Shown: piece after piece, positions 1 to 10,011 of the stretch
Position numbering within the stretch: the stretch's first letter is position 1
Layout: the number at the start of each line of letters is the position of its first letter
From: Zygnema cylindricum
Taxonomy: Eukaryota > Streptophyta > Zygnematophyceae > Zygnematales > Zygnemataceae
DNA length: 64,000 nucleotides
Direction: 5' to 3'
Assembly (NCBI GenBank): GCA_037447655.1
Contig: JBBHKE010003003.1
Coordinates: 315,399 to 379,398, forward strand
Notes under the pieces: generated by a model
Databases searched by the model: none
The model's input: only the letters and a program-made list of their open reading frames with translations
Told to the model about the DNA's origin: nothing
Program-made: the position numbers and the translations under genes

Positions 1-34
1 TGCATTTCGTGCGACTTATACCTTACGTGAAAAG

Positions 35-175
35 TACACCGTGAATCGCTATTAGCGTACATGACGCTAATTGGGGTACCCCTTTTTTTGGGGTAAATTC
101 TCAAATAGAATAAAGTACGCTAAATGTTTCTGCACGTTATTTGAGGTACCCCGCTCAATCATAGTACGGAAAATC
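35..175 (+). mobile_element. Left part of a TA-type MITE (M2 family), truncated
   Basis: Begins TACACCGTGAATCGCTATTA, the same terminal sequence as the complete element at 56143-56345, and shares the following GC(A/T)-rich interior with a run of 'ggggtacccc' palindromes. No matching right end is present; the sequence passes into the hAT-like fragment at about 157. No coding potential. Identity as a TIR element is inferred from the better copy. Confidence 0.55.
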
Positions 176-178
176 GTA

Positions 179-216
<38 letters not shown>

Positions 217-379
217 GAAAAAAAAAATGAAATTTTTTGTTTTTTTTTATGGTTCAATATATCGGCGATATATCGCGATAATTTTGTTTTCGGTATATCG
301 AAGCGATATATCGAATATCGGGTACCTGAAATTCGATATATATCGAATATCGGCAAAGGGTCCTCGATACCCAACACTA
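157..379 (+). mobile_element. hAT-like MITE, right-hand part, with 36-base G run
   Basis: This is the reverse complement of about 43946-44170: the G run (179-214), the T-rich segment and the TATCGATA-rich block match in order. It ends in CGATACCCAACACTA, the terminal repeat of the complete 371-bp copy at 43946-44316. The left end is missing. The right flank GTGAAAAG (380-387) also occurs at 27-34, so an 8-bp duplication is possible, but the left copy abuts the M2-type end, not a hAT end. Confidence 0.6.
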
Positions 380-387
380 GTGAAAAG

Positions 388-634
388 TACAGCGTGATCG
401 TAGGCGACTGTCGCCTGTGACCTTACGGGCGACGTAAGTGTGCGTCCGGTCCCCCCACATCCACAACCTGGACCTTCGCGGCTGTGGACCTTTAGTTCGA
501 TAGGGTTGTGGACACTCATGAACGCTGGTTTCTTAGTTTTACTCAGTTTTGGTGGTTACTTGTTGTTATTTACCGTTGTCTGTCGGTGGCTGTCGGTGGC
601 TCTTGTTGCACAGACTCCCAATCGCCCCTCACAG
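388..634. other. No gene seen
   Basis: About 245 bp of unassigned sequence between two mobile fragments. It has short ORFs only, without recognisable motifs. A 10-bp direct repeat (gctgtcggtg) sits near 585-598. Confidence 0.5.
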
Positions 635-1343
635 CATAGTTCAAAAGTAGGCATTTTTTTGGTATGCCTTTGGTCGGCGCCTTTATCGTAAGTTGTGTTA
701 TGGGCTTTTCATGTGATCTTCTTAAATCGCTACTTTGATCAGAGACCATCCGATCGTCCGAATCTGACGGTGTAAGTAAAACTTTTTGGTCCGAATGTTT
801 TAATTGGTCCAATTTTGGTCCGACTGTTTTAATTGGTCCGAATAGGTCCGAATACAATATGGGTCTTAAGGTCATATACTCATATTGCATAGTTCAAAAG
901 TAGGTGACCGTACGCCCGTACAATATGCCTATTGTATGCAAAACATACAATATGGCCTTAAGACCCATATTGTATTGGCCGTAAAATGAAATAAAATAGT
1001 AACAGGGTTGAGTTGCGCATGGATCGATAGAGAACTAAACGTCATGTCTAAATTTGAAAAAAAATCGGACAACAAAATATTTTTCTGTGAGTTTTGAGCG
1101 ACTTTTAATTTAAACCGTCAGATTCGGATGATCTCACGATTGTTGATGAAAGTAACGATATAAGAAGATCACATGAAAAGCCCATAACACAACTTACGAT
1201 AGAACTATCGTCAGATTCGGACGATCGGACGGTCGCTGATGAAAGTAGCGATTTAAGAAGATCACATGGAAAGCTCGTAACACAACTTACGCTAAAGGCG
1301 GCCTACAAAAGGCCTACCAAAAAACGCCTACTTTTGAACTATG
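635..1343. mobile_element. Inverted-repeat element (family D), about 709 bp
   Basis: The left end CATAGTTCAAAAGTAGGC and the right end GCCTACTTTTGAACTATG are inverted, and inversion continues for roughly 135 bp (635-775 against 1205-1343). The right arm carries the subterminal unit twice in tandem (about 1116-1200 and 1201-1290). A second internal copy of the end sequence occurs at 890-910, followed by a palindromic block (AATATGCC / GGCATATT, 930-990). No transposase and no clear target-site duplication. The long arms suggest a foldback- or Mutator-like non-autonomous element. Confidence 0.6.
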
Positions 1344-1824
1344 TCATATTGTCATAGTTATTCACGGCGTTTAGTGCGAACGATTTAATCGCGACGAATT
1401 ATATGGAACAAACGCATTGAACCTTTTAAAAAAATCGTAAAAATCGTTAATGAATTTTCGTCCGTACTATTCCGTAGATGTAAACAAAAATAAAATTCAC
1501 ATATACCGCAGTTTGTACCATTTTCGTACATTTTCCGTATCTTTTCGAAATAGTCCGTGCATTTTTGGTACAATTCCGTACATTTCCGTAACATTTCTGT
1601 TCAGTTTACCGGACAGAAAGTACTACGAAGTGCAACGTATCTTTTTGTCAAATTTCATACATTTACCATATAAAACCGTACAGCTATCGTAAAATACCGT
1701 ACAGTTTCCGTGAATTAGCCGTTCAGTTTACCGGACAGAAAGTACATTGCGTATTTTTCCGATTTATTCAAAAGTCACGAATTATACGTTTTAATCGGAA
1801 AAAAGGAAAAAATCGCGCGATTTG
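1344..1824. other. Unassigned, with a 22-bp direct repeat
   Basis: No gene is supported. A 22-bp sequence starting CAGTTTACCGGACAGAAAG occurs at 1602-1623 and again at 1725-1746. AT-rich blocks containing 'tttaatcg' flank it at both sides, so this could be another decayed TIR element, but its ends are not convincing. Confidence 0.4.
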
Positions 1825-1904
1825 AACAACTATGCATATTGTATGTTTTGCATACAATAGGCATATTGTATGGGCGTACTTTCACCTACTTTTGAACTAT
1901 GCCA
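1825..1904. mobile_element. Family D terminal fragment
   Basis: An 80-bp end of family D: the palindromic TGTATG/CATACA block followed by CACCTACTTTTGAACTATGCC. It matches the end of the copy at 54485-54770 almost base for base. A poly-A tract (1906-1918) follows directly. Confidence 0.55.
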
Positions 1905-3568
1905 AAAAAAAAAAAAAACTTCGTTGGCGCAGATTATAGCGGCTTGAGTATGGGGATGTGTATTGTAGGTAAATTAGTGTAGTGCTATGTATGGGAATGC
2001 ACACTATGGGAATGTTGAAGCTTTGTTGGCGGAGGTCATTGAACCTAAAATAGCGCTAAGCACAATATTTGTTTCCCTGCACATCACTTCTTTGCAGTAA
2101 TAACGACTCAAGGGGTACAGTACAGTATAGTGCAGTACAAGACAGTACAGCACTGTACATTACAGGTGCAGTATAGTACAGGGAGTGTTCCTTACATGTT
2201 TCCTCAGTGTGGTGAACCCTGTGAACCCTCGTTTCACCGTGCGAAATGCGCCGTAAGTTTCACCACTACAAAATACCTACCGGTATCATGTAATCCGTAA
2301 ATATATTGTTTGTACGGACTCTAGTTCTGACCAGAAAATAAGGATTTTGTTTTACCAAGGGTTTGTACATTAACTCTGACGACGCTGCCCGAAAAATAAA
2401 AACTATATTTCTATCGTCGACAAATTGTCGATGTATATAACGTAAACCTTCAGTCGTACTTTAATTATTAACCGTGCGCCTGCCTATAGTTGTTACAGTA
2501 GTTTCAATAACACTTCGACCCGAAATGTTGAACTACGGTTAGCAACTCTATTAAAGGAGTAGACGACAATCTGTCACGTCCCCATTCACTTAATTGGTAT
2601 TATATATTGTATTTTCGCGTTACTATAATAAACCATTAACGTTGTTAACGAAGGGGCACTATTTCTTTGTTGAACAAGTCATATAATGATAAGAACAATA
2701 ATAAAGAGGGAGTCTTTCAAATAGTCATTTTATTTGGAGTAAATTGATGATGTAAATTTTGTTTATATTATTGCAGTCACAATGTCCTATGTAAGCCAAA
2801 CAATGAAATCATTAGGGATATTTTCGCTGTTTAATGTAAATGCCTTGTATGTTTTGTATGGGATTAGAGATGAAGTTTGTGTTGCAAAATGTGTATATTT
2901 TGTGCTTATTATTATACCACATGACTTTGTAATTTATGCGATAGCGTTGAATATAAGCAAGTTATTATATCTAGAGATGAAGTTACTATGTGTACTTAAC
3001 GTTTTTTTTATGCGCTCATTTGGACATTAATGGTTGCATTCCAAACTTGTATGTTACATTTAAATTCCCTGTAAAAATAACGGTTATTAGCTTACATTTA
3101 CACAAATCAGTGCAATAACATGTATCAATCCCGAAACTATATATCTTTGAAAAAGCAATTAATCTTAAAGCGCATGGATGCACATTGATTGTATGTGGGT
3201 ACTCATCGTAAGACTTCAATATGAATAGTAATTATAATAAATAATGGTAAGATAATGGTCAATACTGGCCATTATATAAAATAATTTTGATCGTAAAAGC
3301 CAAATATGTGCACTTTATGATTATAGTTATCCATATCATGTGATGGGTTGTATTTTTACAATTGTTTATAATTTATGGTTATACTAGTTTGTGTGTTTAT
3401 GTGTTTTAACAATAATTGGTGCATAACAAAAAATATAGGGATTGACGACACATATGGGTGATTAAAAAGGAGTATTGCAAAATATACATTTTTTTTATAC
3501 GTTATGTTGACAACCAATTGTTGTATTTTGTAAACATTTGGATGGTTATGCACTAGTTATTTACAAAA
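1905..3568. other. AT-rich intergenic region, no gene seen
   Basis: Contains a degenerate TACAGTAC simple repeat (2116-2180) and a block (about 2195-2290) shared in inverted orientation with about 55345-55465. An 82-codon ORF at 2782-3030 has no recognisable domain, is rich in hydrophobic residues typical of AT-rich noncoding DNA, and is not proposed as a gene. Confidence 0.5.
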
Positions 3569-4606
3569 CATGTTATAGCAATTGCGTAATCATCCGTTAA
3601 TCTAATATTGGTCGGTATAACTCGACAAGCCATGTATACGCCCGAAATTCCATTAACCCATCAATTAAACGTTATTAGCGATGCTTTGGATATCTATTAG
3701 TGGTTAATATAACTACACAGAATAGTTTGTGGCATTTAAAACATATTATAGCAACTGCGTAATCATACGTTAATAAAATATTGGTCGGTATAACTCGACA
3801 AGCCATGTATACGGCCGAAATTCCATTAACCCATCTATTAAACATTATTAGTCATGCTTTGGATATCTATTAATGGTCATTATGACTACTTATAATATTT
3901 TGTGGCATTTAAAACATGTTATTGCAATTGCGTAATCATCCGTTAATAAAATATTGGTCGGTATAACTCGACAAGCCATGTATACGGCCGAAATTCCATT
4001 AACCCATCTATTAAACGTTATTAGTCATGCTTTCGATATCTATTAATGGTTATTATAACTACTTAGATTATTTTGTGGCATTTAAAACATGTTATTGCAA
4101 TTGCGTAATCACCCGTTAATAAAATATTGGTCAGTATAACTCGACAAGCCATGTATACGGCCGAAATTCCATTAACCCATATATTAAACGTTATTAGCGA
4201 TGCTTTGGATATCTATTAATGGTTATTATGACTACTTAGAATATTTTGTGGCATTTAAAACATGTTATTGCAATTGCGTAATCATGCGATAATAAAATAT
4301 TGGTCGGTATAACTCGACAAGCCATGTATACGCCCGTAATTCCATTAACCCATCTATTAAACATTATTAGCCATGCTTTGGATATCTATTAATGGTTATT
4401 ATAACTACACATAATAGTTTGTGGCAGTTAAAACATATTATAGCAATTGCGTAATCATCCGTTAATCTAATATTGGTCGGTATAACTCGACAAACCATGT
4501 ATACGCCCGAAATTCCATTAACCCATATATTAAACGTTATTAGCGATGCTTTGGATATCTATTAATGGTTATTATAACTACACAAAATAGTTTGTGGCAT
4601 TTAATT
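3569..4606. repeat. 173-bp tandem satellite, six copies
   Basis: Unit boundaries read at 3569, 3742, 3915, 4088, 4261 and 4434, each exactly 173 bp apart, with the last unit ending near 4606. Each unit runs from 'catgttattgcaattgcgta' through a conserved core (TATAACTCGACAAGCCATG) to 'ttttgtggcatttaaaa'. Copies differ by scattered substitutions with almost no length change. The period equals a nucleosome-scale repeat, as in many centromeric satellites, but only six units are visible and they lie in unique AT-rich DNA. Function unknown. Confidence 0.95.
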
Positions 4607-5458
4607 GTATATTGATAGTATACAAGTTTATTATTAACCATAACTCAACGATGTATAGTTAATTTCAACTGACTATAACGAGAATGCTCTACATAGAAAG
4701 GCAACAATGGCGTTTGTAACGTGTGTCGTTGATTATTTTAAAGGTTTTTAAATAAATATATTGGAATACTTAATAAATGCATACGACACAAATTTACTAA
4801 CCCTTGTTATTTAAAAAAACGTATATAAGCGTAAATAACTAAAAACTGCACGCATTCAAAGAGAGTGAACAAAGATTTTTTTAAAGTAGATGGGTGGCAT
4901 TGCAACGGTGTATAACATCATATAATAGATTTGACAAGGTAAGAATCAGTTAGCATAACTTGATGAAATGTCTTTGGGTTTAAAGATCATAACTAATAGG
5001 TAAAGCATGGTCTTTTACAGTGTTTAAGGTATTTATTGGCAGTTGTTACAAATGTTTATTTCCATGTATTTATGCAAAATAATAAAAACATAAGAAATGT
5101 TTTTTGGCTTGGGGTAAAGTATCAACGGGTTAATAAAACCAAATATTTTTATGGGTAAAATGTGGTGTCTAGAAGATATATATTGTGCTTATACTATTGT
5201 TTTTATGTATGTATATCCTAAGTTGAATCGTGTAGTATACTAGGGTTTGAAAGTAATTCCATGACGCAAATAAGTGGTCATTACAGACCAGCGATAACAA
5301 CATATGCAATGCTAAAGACAAAACACCGCTTTGTATTGAACATTTAAAAACAACGGAAAACAAAGATATATGGCAAAGCAAGAAATTAATATTCGAATCC
5401 GAATGCAATACTGAAAAACAAATAGTATGTCTCTCTCTAAAAAATATAAATCAAAAAT
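4607..5458. other. AT-rich intergenic region
   Basis: No gene is supported. Low-complexity AT-rich sequence between the 173-bp array and the 3' end of the Crypton-like gene. It contains only short ORFs (e.g. 5169-5408 minus) without motifs. It should include the 3' UTR of that gene. Confidence 0.45.
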
Positions 5459-7132
5459 TTAACCCGTGATAGAGCGAAGCTCTTCTAACTTTCGGAACCG
5501 CGACAACTTTCGTTCAAACTCCCTCTTAGAAGATCCCACTTTAAAAATTGGTTCTGTTGAATAGGCCAAAGCCTCTTTTAGTTCCGCCGTGCTCCCACTA
5601 AACTTTTCAGCTCTAATCTTTTCAAGAAAACCTATAGCTTTTGCTAAATTCCACCCAGGAACCCTCATCCACTTTTCAATACAAACCACAATTCTAAAAC
5701 ACCGAACCCATTTTATCTTTTCATTATCAACCCATACTACAAATTGTGATCCAAGTTGTTTGCATGTTGTGATTAGCTTTTTGTCTAACGACGCTTTTAA
5801 TGGGGGTTGACCTTTCAACCCGTAATGATATTCATTAAAGATTGATTCGACATTCGCATCACTGTCGGCACTTTGCACCCTATATCCCTTCCAATTGTCC
5901 CAGTCGATTTGAATCCCATGAAGCTCCTCATGGACCGAAAATAAATCATTTTGCAGATTCATTGTCGGAGATGTTGAATGGTTTCGAAAAAAAGAACGAT
6001 CAAACTCATTTGTAAGTGATGAATTGAAAGGAGGGATATTGGCCGAGGATGTTGAGGGGATTGAGTGGTTTAAAAATGGTGAAAACGTGTTAGGTGTATG
6101 ATGTGAAGAGGAAGGGATAGGTGCAACAAAATTTGGCGAGGAGAGAAACTAAAAATTTGTAGGAAACGGTGGTGGTGTAGGAGGATGTGAAAGAGGAGAA
6201 GGTGCATGAGGAGGGAAAAGAGGAGGAAGAGGAGAAGGACGAAGATGTCGAAGAGGTGGAGATTCATGGGGTGGAGGAGACGGAGGTCGCGTAGGCATCA
6301 TCCTATCATTTCCTCTCATATTCTAACTTTTGACTTAATAGATCCATGACTTAATTACCTGATTCGAATGTGCACGAAAAAAATCGTTAACTGAGGCTTG
6401 ATTAATAACCACCGTATCTAAAAACGGTTCGTCTATATGCGGGCCGTGATCACCCAAATTCCTTCCTTTCATCTTTTTTATGTATTCCGGAAATGTTGTA
6501 GGGCTCTTTATCTCCTCTTGCTCGGCCCACCATTTCTGCACATAATTTAAAGTTATGTTAAATTTCGGAACAAACAACTCAAATGATGTAATGACGAAGT
6601 CAAAAAAATAAAACAAAACCATTTGTAATAGTTAACCACATGCACCAATAACATTGCAAAGACAAAAAAAAAAACTAATATTGACTAAAATCATTTAAAG
6701 TAAAAGTATAGTCGTTCGTATTACCTTCCATATTTTAATCCTTCGCGTGTACTGTGTTAAAGTATCTTCTCTCACTGTCTTTTTTTGGGCAACAAGCCCT
6801 TCACGCCTTGTTTCTTCTGTGTTTGCGGAGAAAGGTTCTGGTTTGGGTTTAGAAGCACTACTCGGACTTAACATTTCATCACCGTTATTGTGTTCGCCCA
6901 AATCATTTTTGTCCTCAACTCTTCCTTTACTTGCTTCATTTCCAGGCACTGCTTTTTTGCCTCTTTTTCTTTTTGATGTCGTAGTGCTAGAACCAAGGTT
7001 TTCCCCGTTATCTTCATCATTTCTTGGGTTCCGTAAATGTCGGACCCGTGCTGCACCAAGTCTACTCACTTTCTTAGGAGGAGGTTTACTACGAATGGCG
7101 CTAATCGAGGGAGCAACAAAGGTGTTCTCCAT
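5459..7132 (-). CDS. Crypton/Ndc10-like protein with GCR1_C-like domain (three exons, one in-frame TAG)
   Basis: Exons on the minus strand: 7132-6725, 6535-6359 and 6322-5459, all phase 0, with donors AAG|GTAATA and CAG|GTAATT and acceptors TGCAG and GTTAG. The 482-codon product has a basic nuclear-signal-like stretch (KRKRGKK). The exon 1/2 junction then gives an amphipathic segment (TLTQYTRRIKIWK-KWW...VNDFFRAHS) resembling the core-binding N-domain of tyrosine recombinases. A Pro/Ser-rich linker follows, then a C-terminal region (V-SIFNEYHYGLKGQPPL...RCFRIVVCIEK) resembling the GCR1_C DNA-binding domain that fungal Cryptons carry. No R-H-R-Y catalytic block is visible. Codon 58 of exon 3 (6151-6149) is TAG, with the frame open on both sides. 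It may be a decaying Crypton, a domesticated DNA-binding protein or a read-through gene. An upstream exon is possible (TTTCAG before the ATG). Domain calls are by eye. Confidence 0.6.
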
Positions 7133-7961
7133 GCTACAAAAATTATCGGAGTATCTGAAATGGTTATTAACTGTCACATATAAACTCAAAATTACACTTA
7201 TCAACAAGAAAAGATAGAAGTAATAATGATGATGATTAATATTCATCTTTTTTTTAGTACTATATTGTATTATTATTTCGTGTTAATAAAATACTTATTT
7301 TTGTTCGTATTGAAATGTAGTTAACTGTTTTATCATGGTAATTACGGGTTATATCTAACTATTGTGTTAAATATATTATAACACCTAGTTATAATTGTTA
7401 TATAAGAATAAGTAAAATGGCTATTTGTAGCTGATGTACTATACATACTATAATAGGTAACTATGACTGCTATATTAAATTATTTATAATACTTATATGT
7501 AAGTGACACAATATATACATTATAACAGCCGGTAACAAGTTGTATATTACATTTATTTTAGCATTTTTTAGGGTAATGTTGAAGAATACGAATTGCCAGG
7601 GCTAGTTATAACTGTTATACTATACTAATTATAACAACTAGTTATAGCTGTTTTAATATATTGATAATAACGGTTATATTTAACTGTTATACTACATTAT
7701 TTACAACAACTAGCTAAAAATGTTTTATTTTACTAATGATAACAGTTGTATCTAAGTGTTATGTCATATTTATTATAAAAGTAAATAAATATACAGTTGT
7801 AGTAGATAAATATGCAGTTATATTTACCTGTTATATTTTATATATTATGACAACTATATCTAACTATTGTATTATACCGAATATGACAACTAGTTGTAAG
7901 TGTTAGACGTTTCACGTGAATTCAGGACTTTGTTGCCCACTAGTGTACAATAGGAGGACTT
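7133..7961. repeat. AT-rich degenerate repeats, no gene
   Basis: From about 7250 to 7900 the sequence is made of loosely repeated phrases such as ATAACAACTAGTTATA and TAACTGTTATACTA, spaced irregularly. This is a decayed low-complexity array rather than clean tandem units. It forms the 5' flank of the Crypton-like gene. Confidence 0.5.
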
Positions 7962-8128
7962 GTGGCTGTGATTCCCGCCGGAACTTGTCGCCTAACTTTT
8001 TGCCCTATGTGTAGTACAGTCTGTTTTGTCTTATGTCCGTGCGATAACAATTGGTGGCCGCTGATTGGCTTTTGGAATTGCTTTGACTTTGGCACCTGCA
8101 ATAGGACAAACTTTGGTTGTATAATGTG
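7962..8128 (+). pseudogene. Cys-rich ORF remnant cut by an LTR
   Basis: The first ~55 codons of a 70-codon ORF contain ten cysteines and a stretch (CPCDNNWWPLIGFWNC... CNRTNFGC) that loosely recalls RanBP2-type zinc fingers (W-x-C...N...C-x-x-C). Spacing is not canonical. The frame runs into the family B LTR at 8127, so the 3' part is transposon sequence. The similarity is weak; it may be chance. Confidence 0.2.
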
Positions 8129-8860
8129 CAACTCTGAGACCTCCATTGGTACTCAGAGTAGGCGGCTTGCTTGAAGCCTCTAGGATAACCTCAGTTCTTT
8201 AAGCTTTGTCTGAATATTGCTGACACCTTGACAGAATACAGACTGACCAAAATGCACCCCTTAGAAGGGCTGACTCCCCTGAGTCTGCCACAAAAAGAAT
8301 CCTTGAATTTGCTCCCCTGAGCAGTTAATTATCAATGGTCAAAGATGACCCTTTTATACAAGAGCCCTCTAAGAGAGAGGCGGCTACCTCTAATTTTCTA
8401 AGTCCTAAACCCCTCTCTAAACCTTCTCCTACTGATGTACGGAACCAATCAATTGAGTGTACAGTACAGAAAGGTACTTGGTCCGAAGTACTTTCTATAC
8501 GGCCATTGTACGACATGGCCAGAAAGACGACGCTTGCCATATCCGGGTTTGCCATAGTATGTCCCGGAGATGCCGTCATCCAATGTCATGCTGCCACGTG
8601 TCACCCGTTGTGGTTATGACCGAAAACCGCCAAATCGACCATTTCGCGATGCCGGCTTCTTTCTCCGTCGTTAGATTGATGTCGGCCTTAATTTATAGCC
8701 GTTAAAAATACAAGTAGTACATATCCGGTGTAATTCAATTTTAACTGTGTTTGTGTGATTGTGGTCCGTTTGTCAGTAAATCGAACTTCTCTTTTTCGTC
8801 ATCTTGAAGTAGCTATCGTACCCTATATACTTCAGCACTGGTCTTAGACTAGCCAGATTT
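8127..8860 (-). mobile_element. Truncated copia family B LTR
   Basis: Starts TGCAACTCTGAGACCTCC, the terminus of the LTRs at 28515 and 33883, and stays alignable with them for about 730 bp (through 'gccacgtgtcaccc', 'aatttatagccgtt' and 'tatacttca'), then diverges; the last ~270 bp of a full LTR are absent. It contains the LTR TATA motif (TATAAAAGG on the minus strand near 8350). No internal element sequence adjoins it. Confidence 0.8.
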
Positions 8861-9639
8861 TGATGTCGCGACAAAACAGTCGTCTTAAGAGGTCATTTTT
8901 CGCGACAAAATCCGACAGTTTATGTACTTTATGAAATGTTATCATCGCTACACATAATAGTGAGGGTTTGTGAGTACTGTACTGTACGATACAGTGCAGT
9001 GTATCATTCTAATCTAACCATTATCAGTACACCACTAACAGCACAGCATTGTTTTTAACAAACAGCACTGTGCTGTCGTCAGCTAGAAGAGACAAAAGCG
9101 TAAATTCAGTTTTCAAAATGACAATGTAATGATTCTGAGTTAACAGATAGTCCGCCAGAGTCACGACATATCGACAACCGTATGTACGGTAGCTATACAA
9201 TTCGATTTGTGTACAGTTGCTGCCTTTCAGGATGTCGGTCTCGAAACAGATACGGTACGGTACGGTACTGTAGTTCCCACAAAAGTACGCTCAGGAAAGC
9301 ACGCTTGGGCCGAAAAGCTGTCTCTTGGTAGTCGGGCTTTTGATTTTGGAAGTCATGCGTCATCAGCGGAGGTTAGGAGCTGCCACGTGGATGACCGGGC
9401 GAGGCTCCTGCGTCCAGCTGGCAGGGAATCTTTGCACTTTATTGCTGATATTCCTGACGCTGGAGTATGCGGTGGTGACACGTGGCACCCCGAGCTTGCT
9501 CCAGGTGGCTGTTTTGTTTGCCCCCGATTGCCATTTCAGCTGAGTTTCTGGAAATTATACCTTTTCTTTTTGATTCATTTATTGTTTTTTCTTACTCTCT
9601 TTTATCAATATTCGGATGTTTTTTAAATGTTAAAATAAA
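8861..9639. other. Unassigned, 5' flank of the GT61 gene
   Basis: Contains GTACTGTAC-type simple repeats (8970-9000, 9250-9270) and a GC-richer stretch (9290-9540) with a 139-codon ORF (9207-9626) lacking any recognisable motif. This is the probable promoter and 5' UTR region of the downstream gene. No TATA box was confidently identified. Confidence 0.4.
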
Positions 9640-9931
9640 ATGGAATATTTTGTTTTCTTTTCTTTTGATTTTTCTTTTTCTTTTTTACGATTGTCTACGG
9701 CTTTGACTTCAAATAAAATGGAGTTCTCTTCTTTTTTGTTTTTTTTTAACATTTTAAATGGATGCGGAGGGAAGCAGTTTAATGAATTAGACATAAGAAA
9801 GGGTATAAATGGGGGAAAAGAGGAAGCGGAAATGTCGGAAAAGTGTTGGGATGTTGATGGAGATGGAGAGGAGTTTTTGGAGTACGAAAATTTATGTCCA
9901 AAGGTGAGATCCTCTTCCCAAAAAAAACAAA

Positions 9932-10011
<80 letters not shown>

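Noticed and set aside
3569-4606. CRISPR array
   Set aside because: Whole 173-bp units repeat without unique spacers, and the genome is eukaryotic.
9207-9626. 139-codon ORF as the first exon of the GT61 gene
   Set aside because: It runs into a T-rich tail, has no motif, and the frame starting at 9640 joins the next exon in phase without it.
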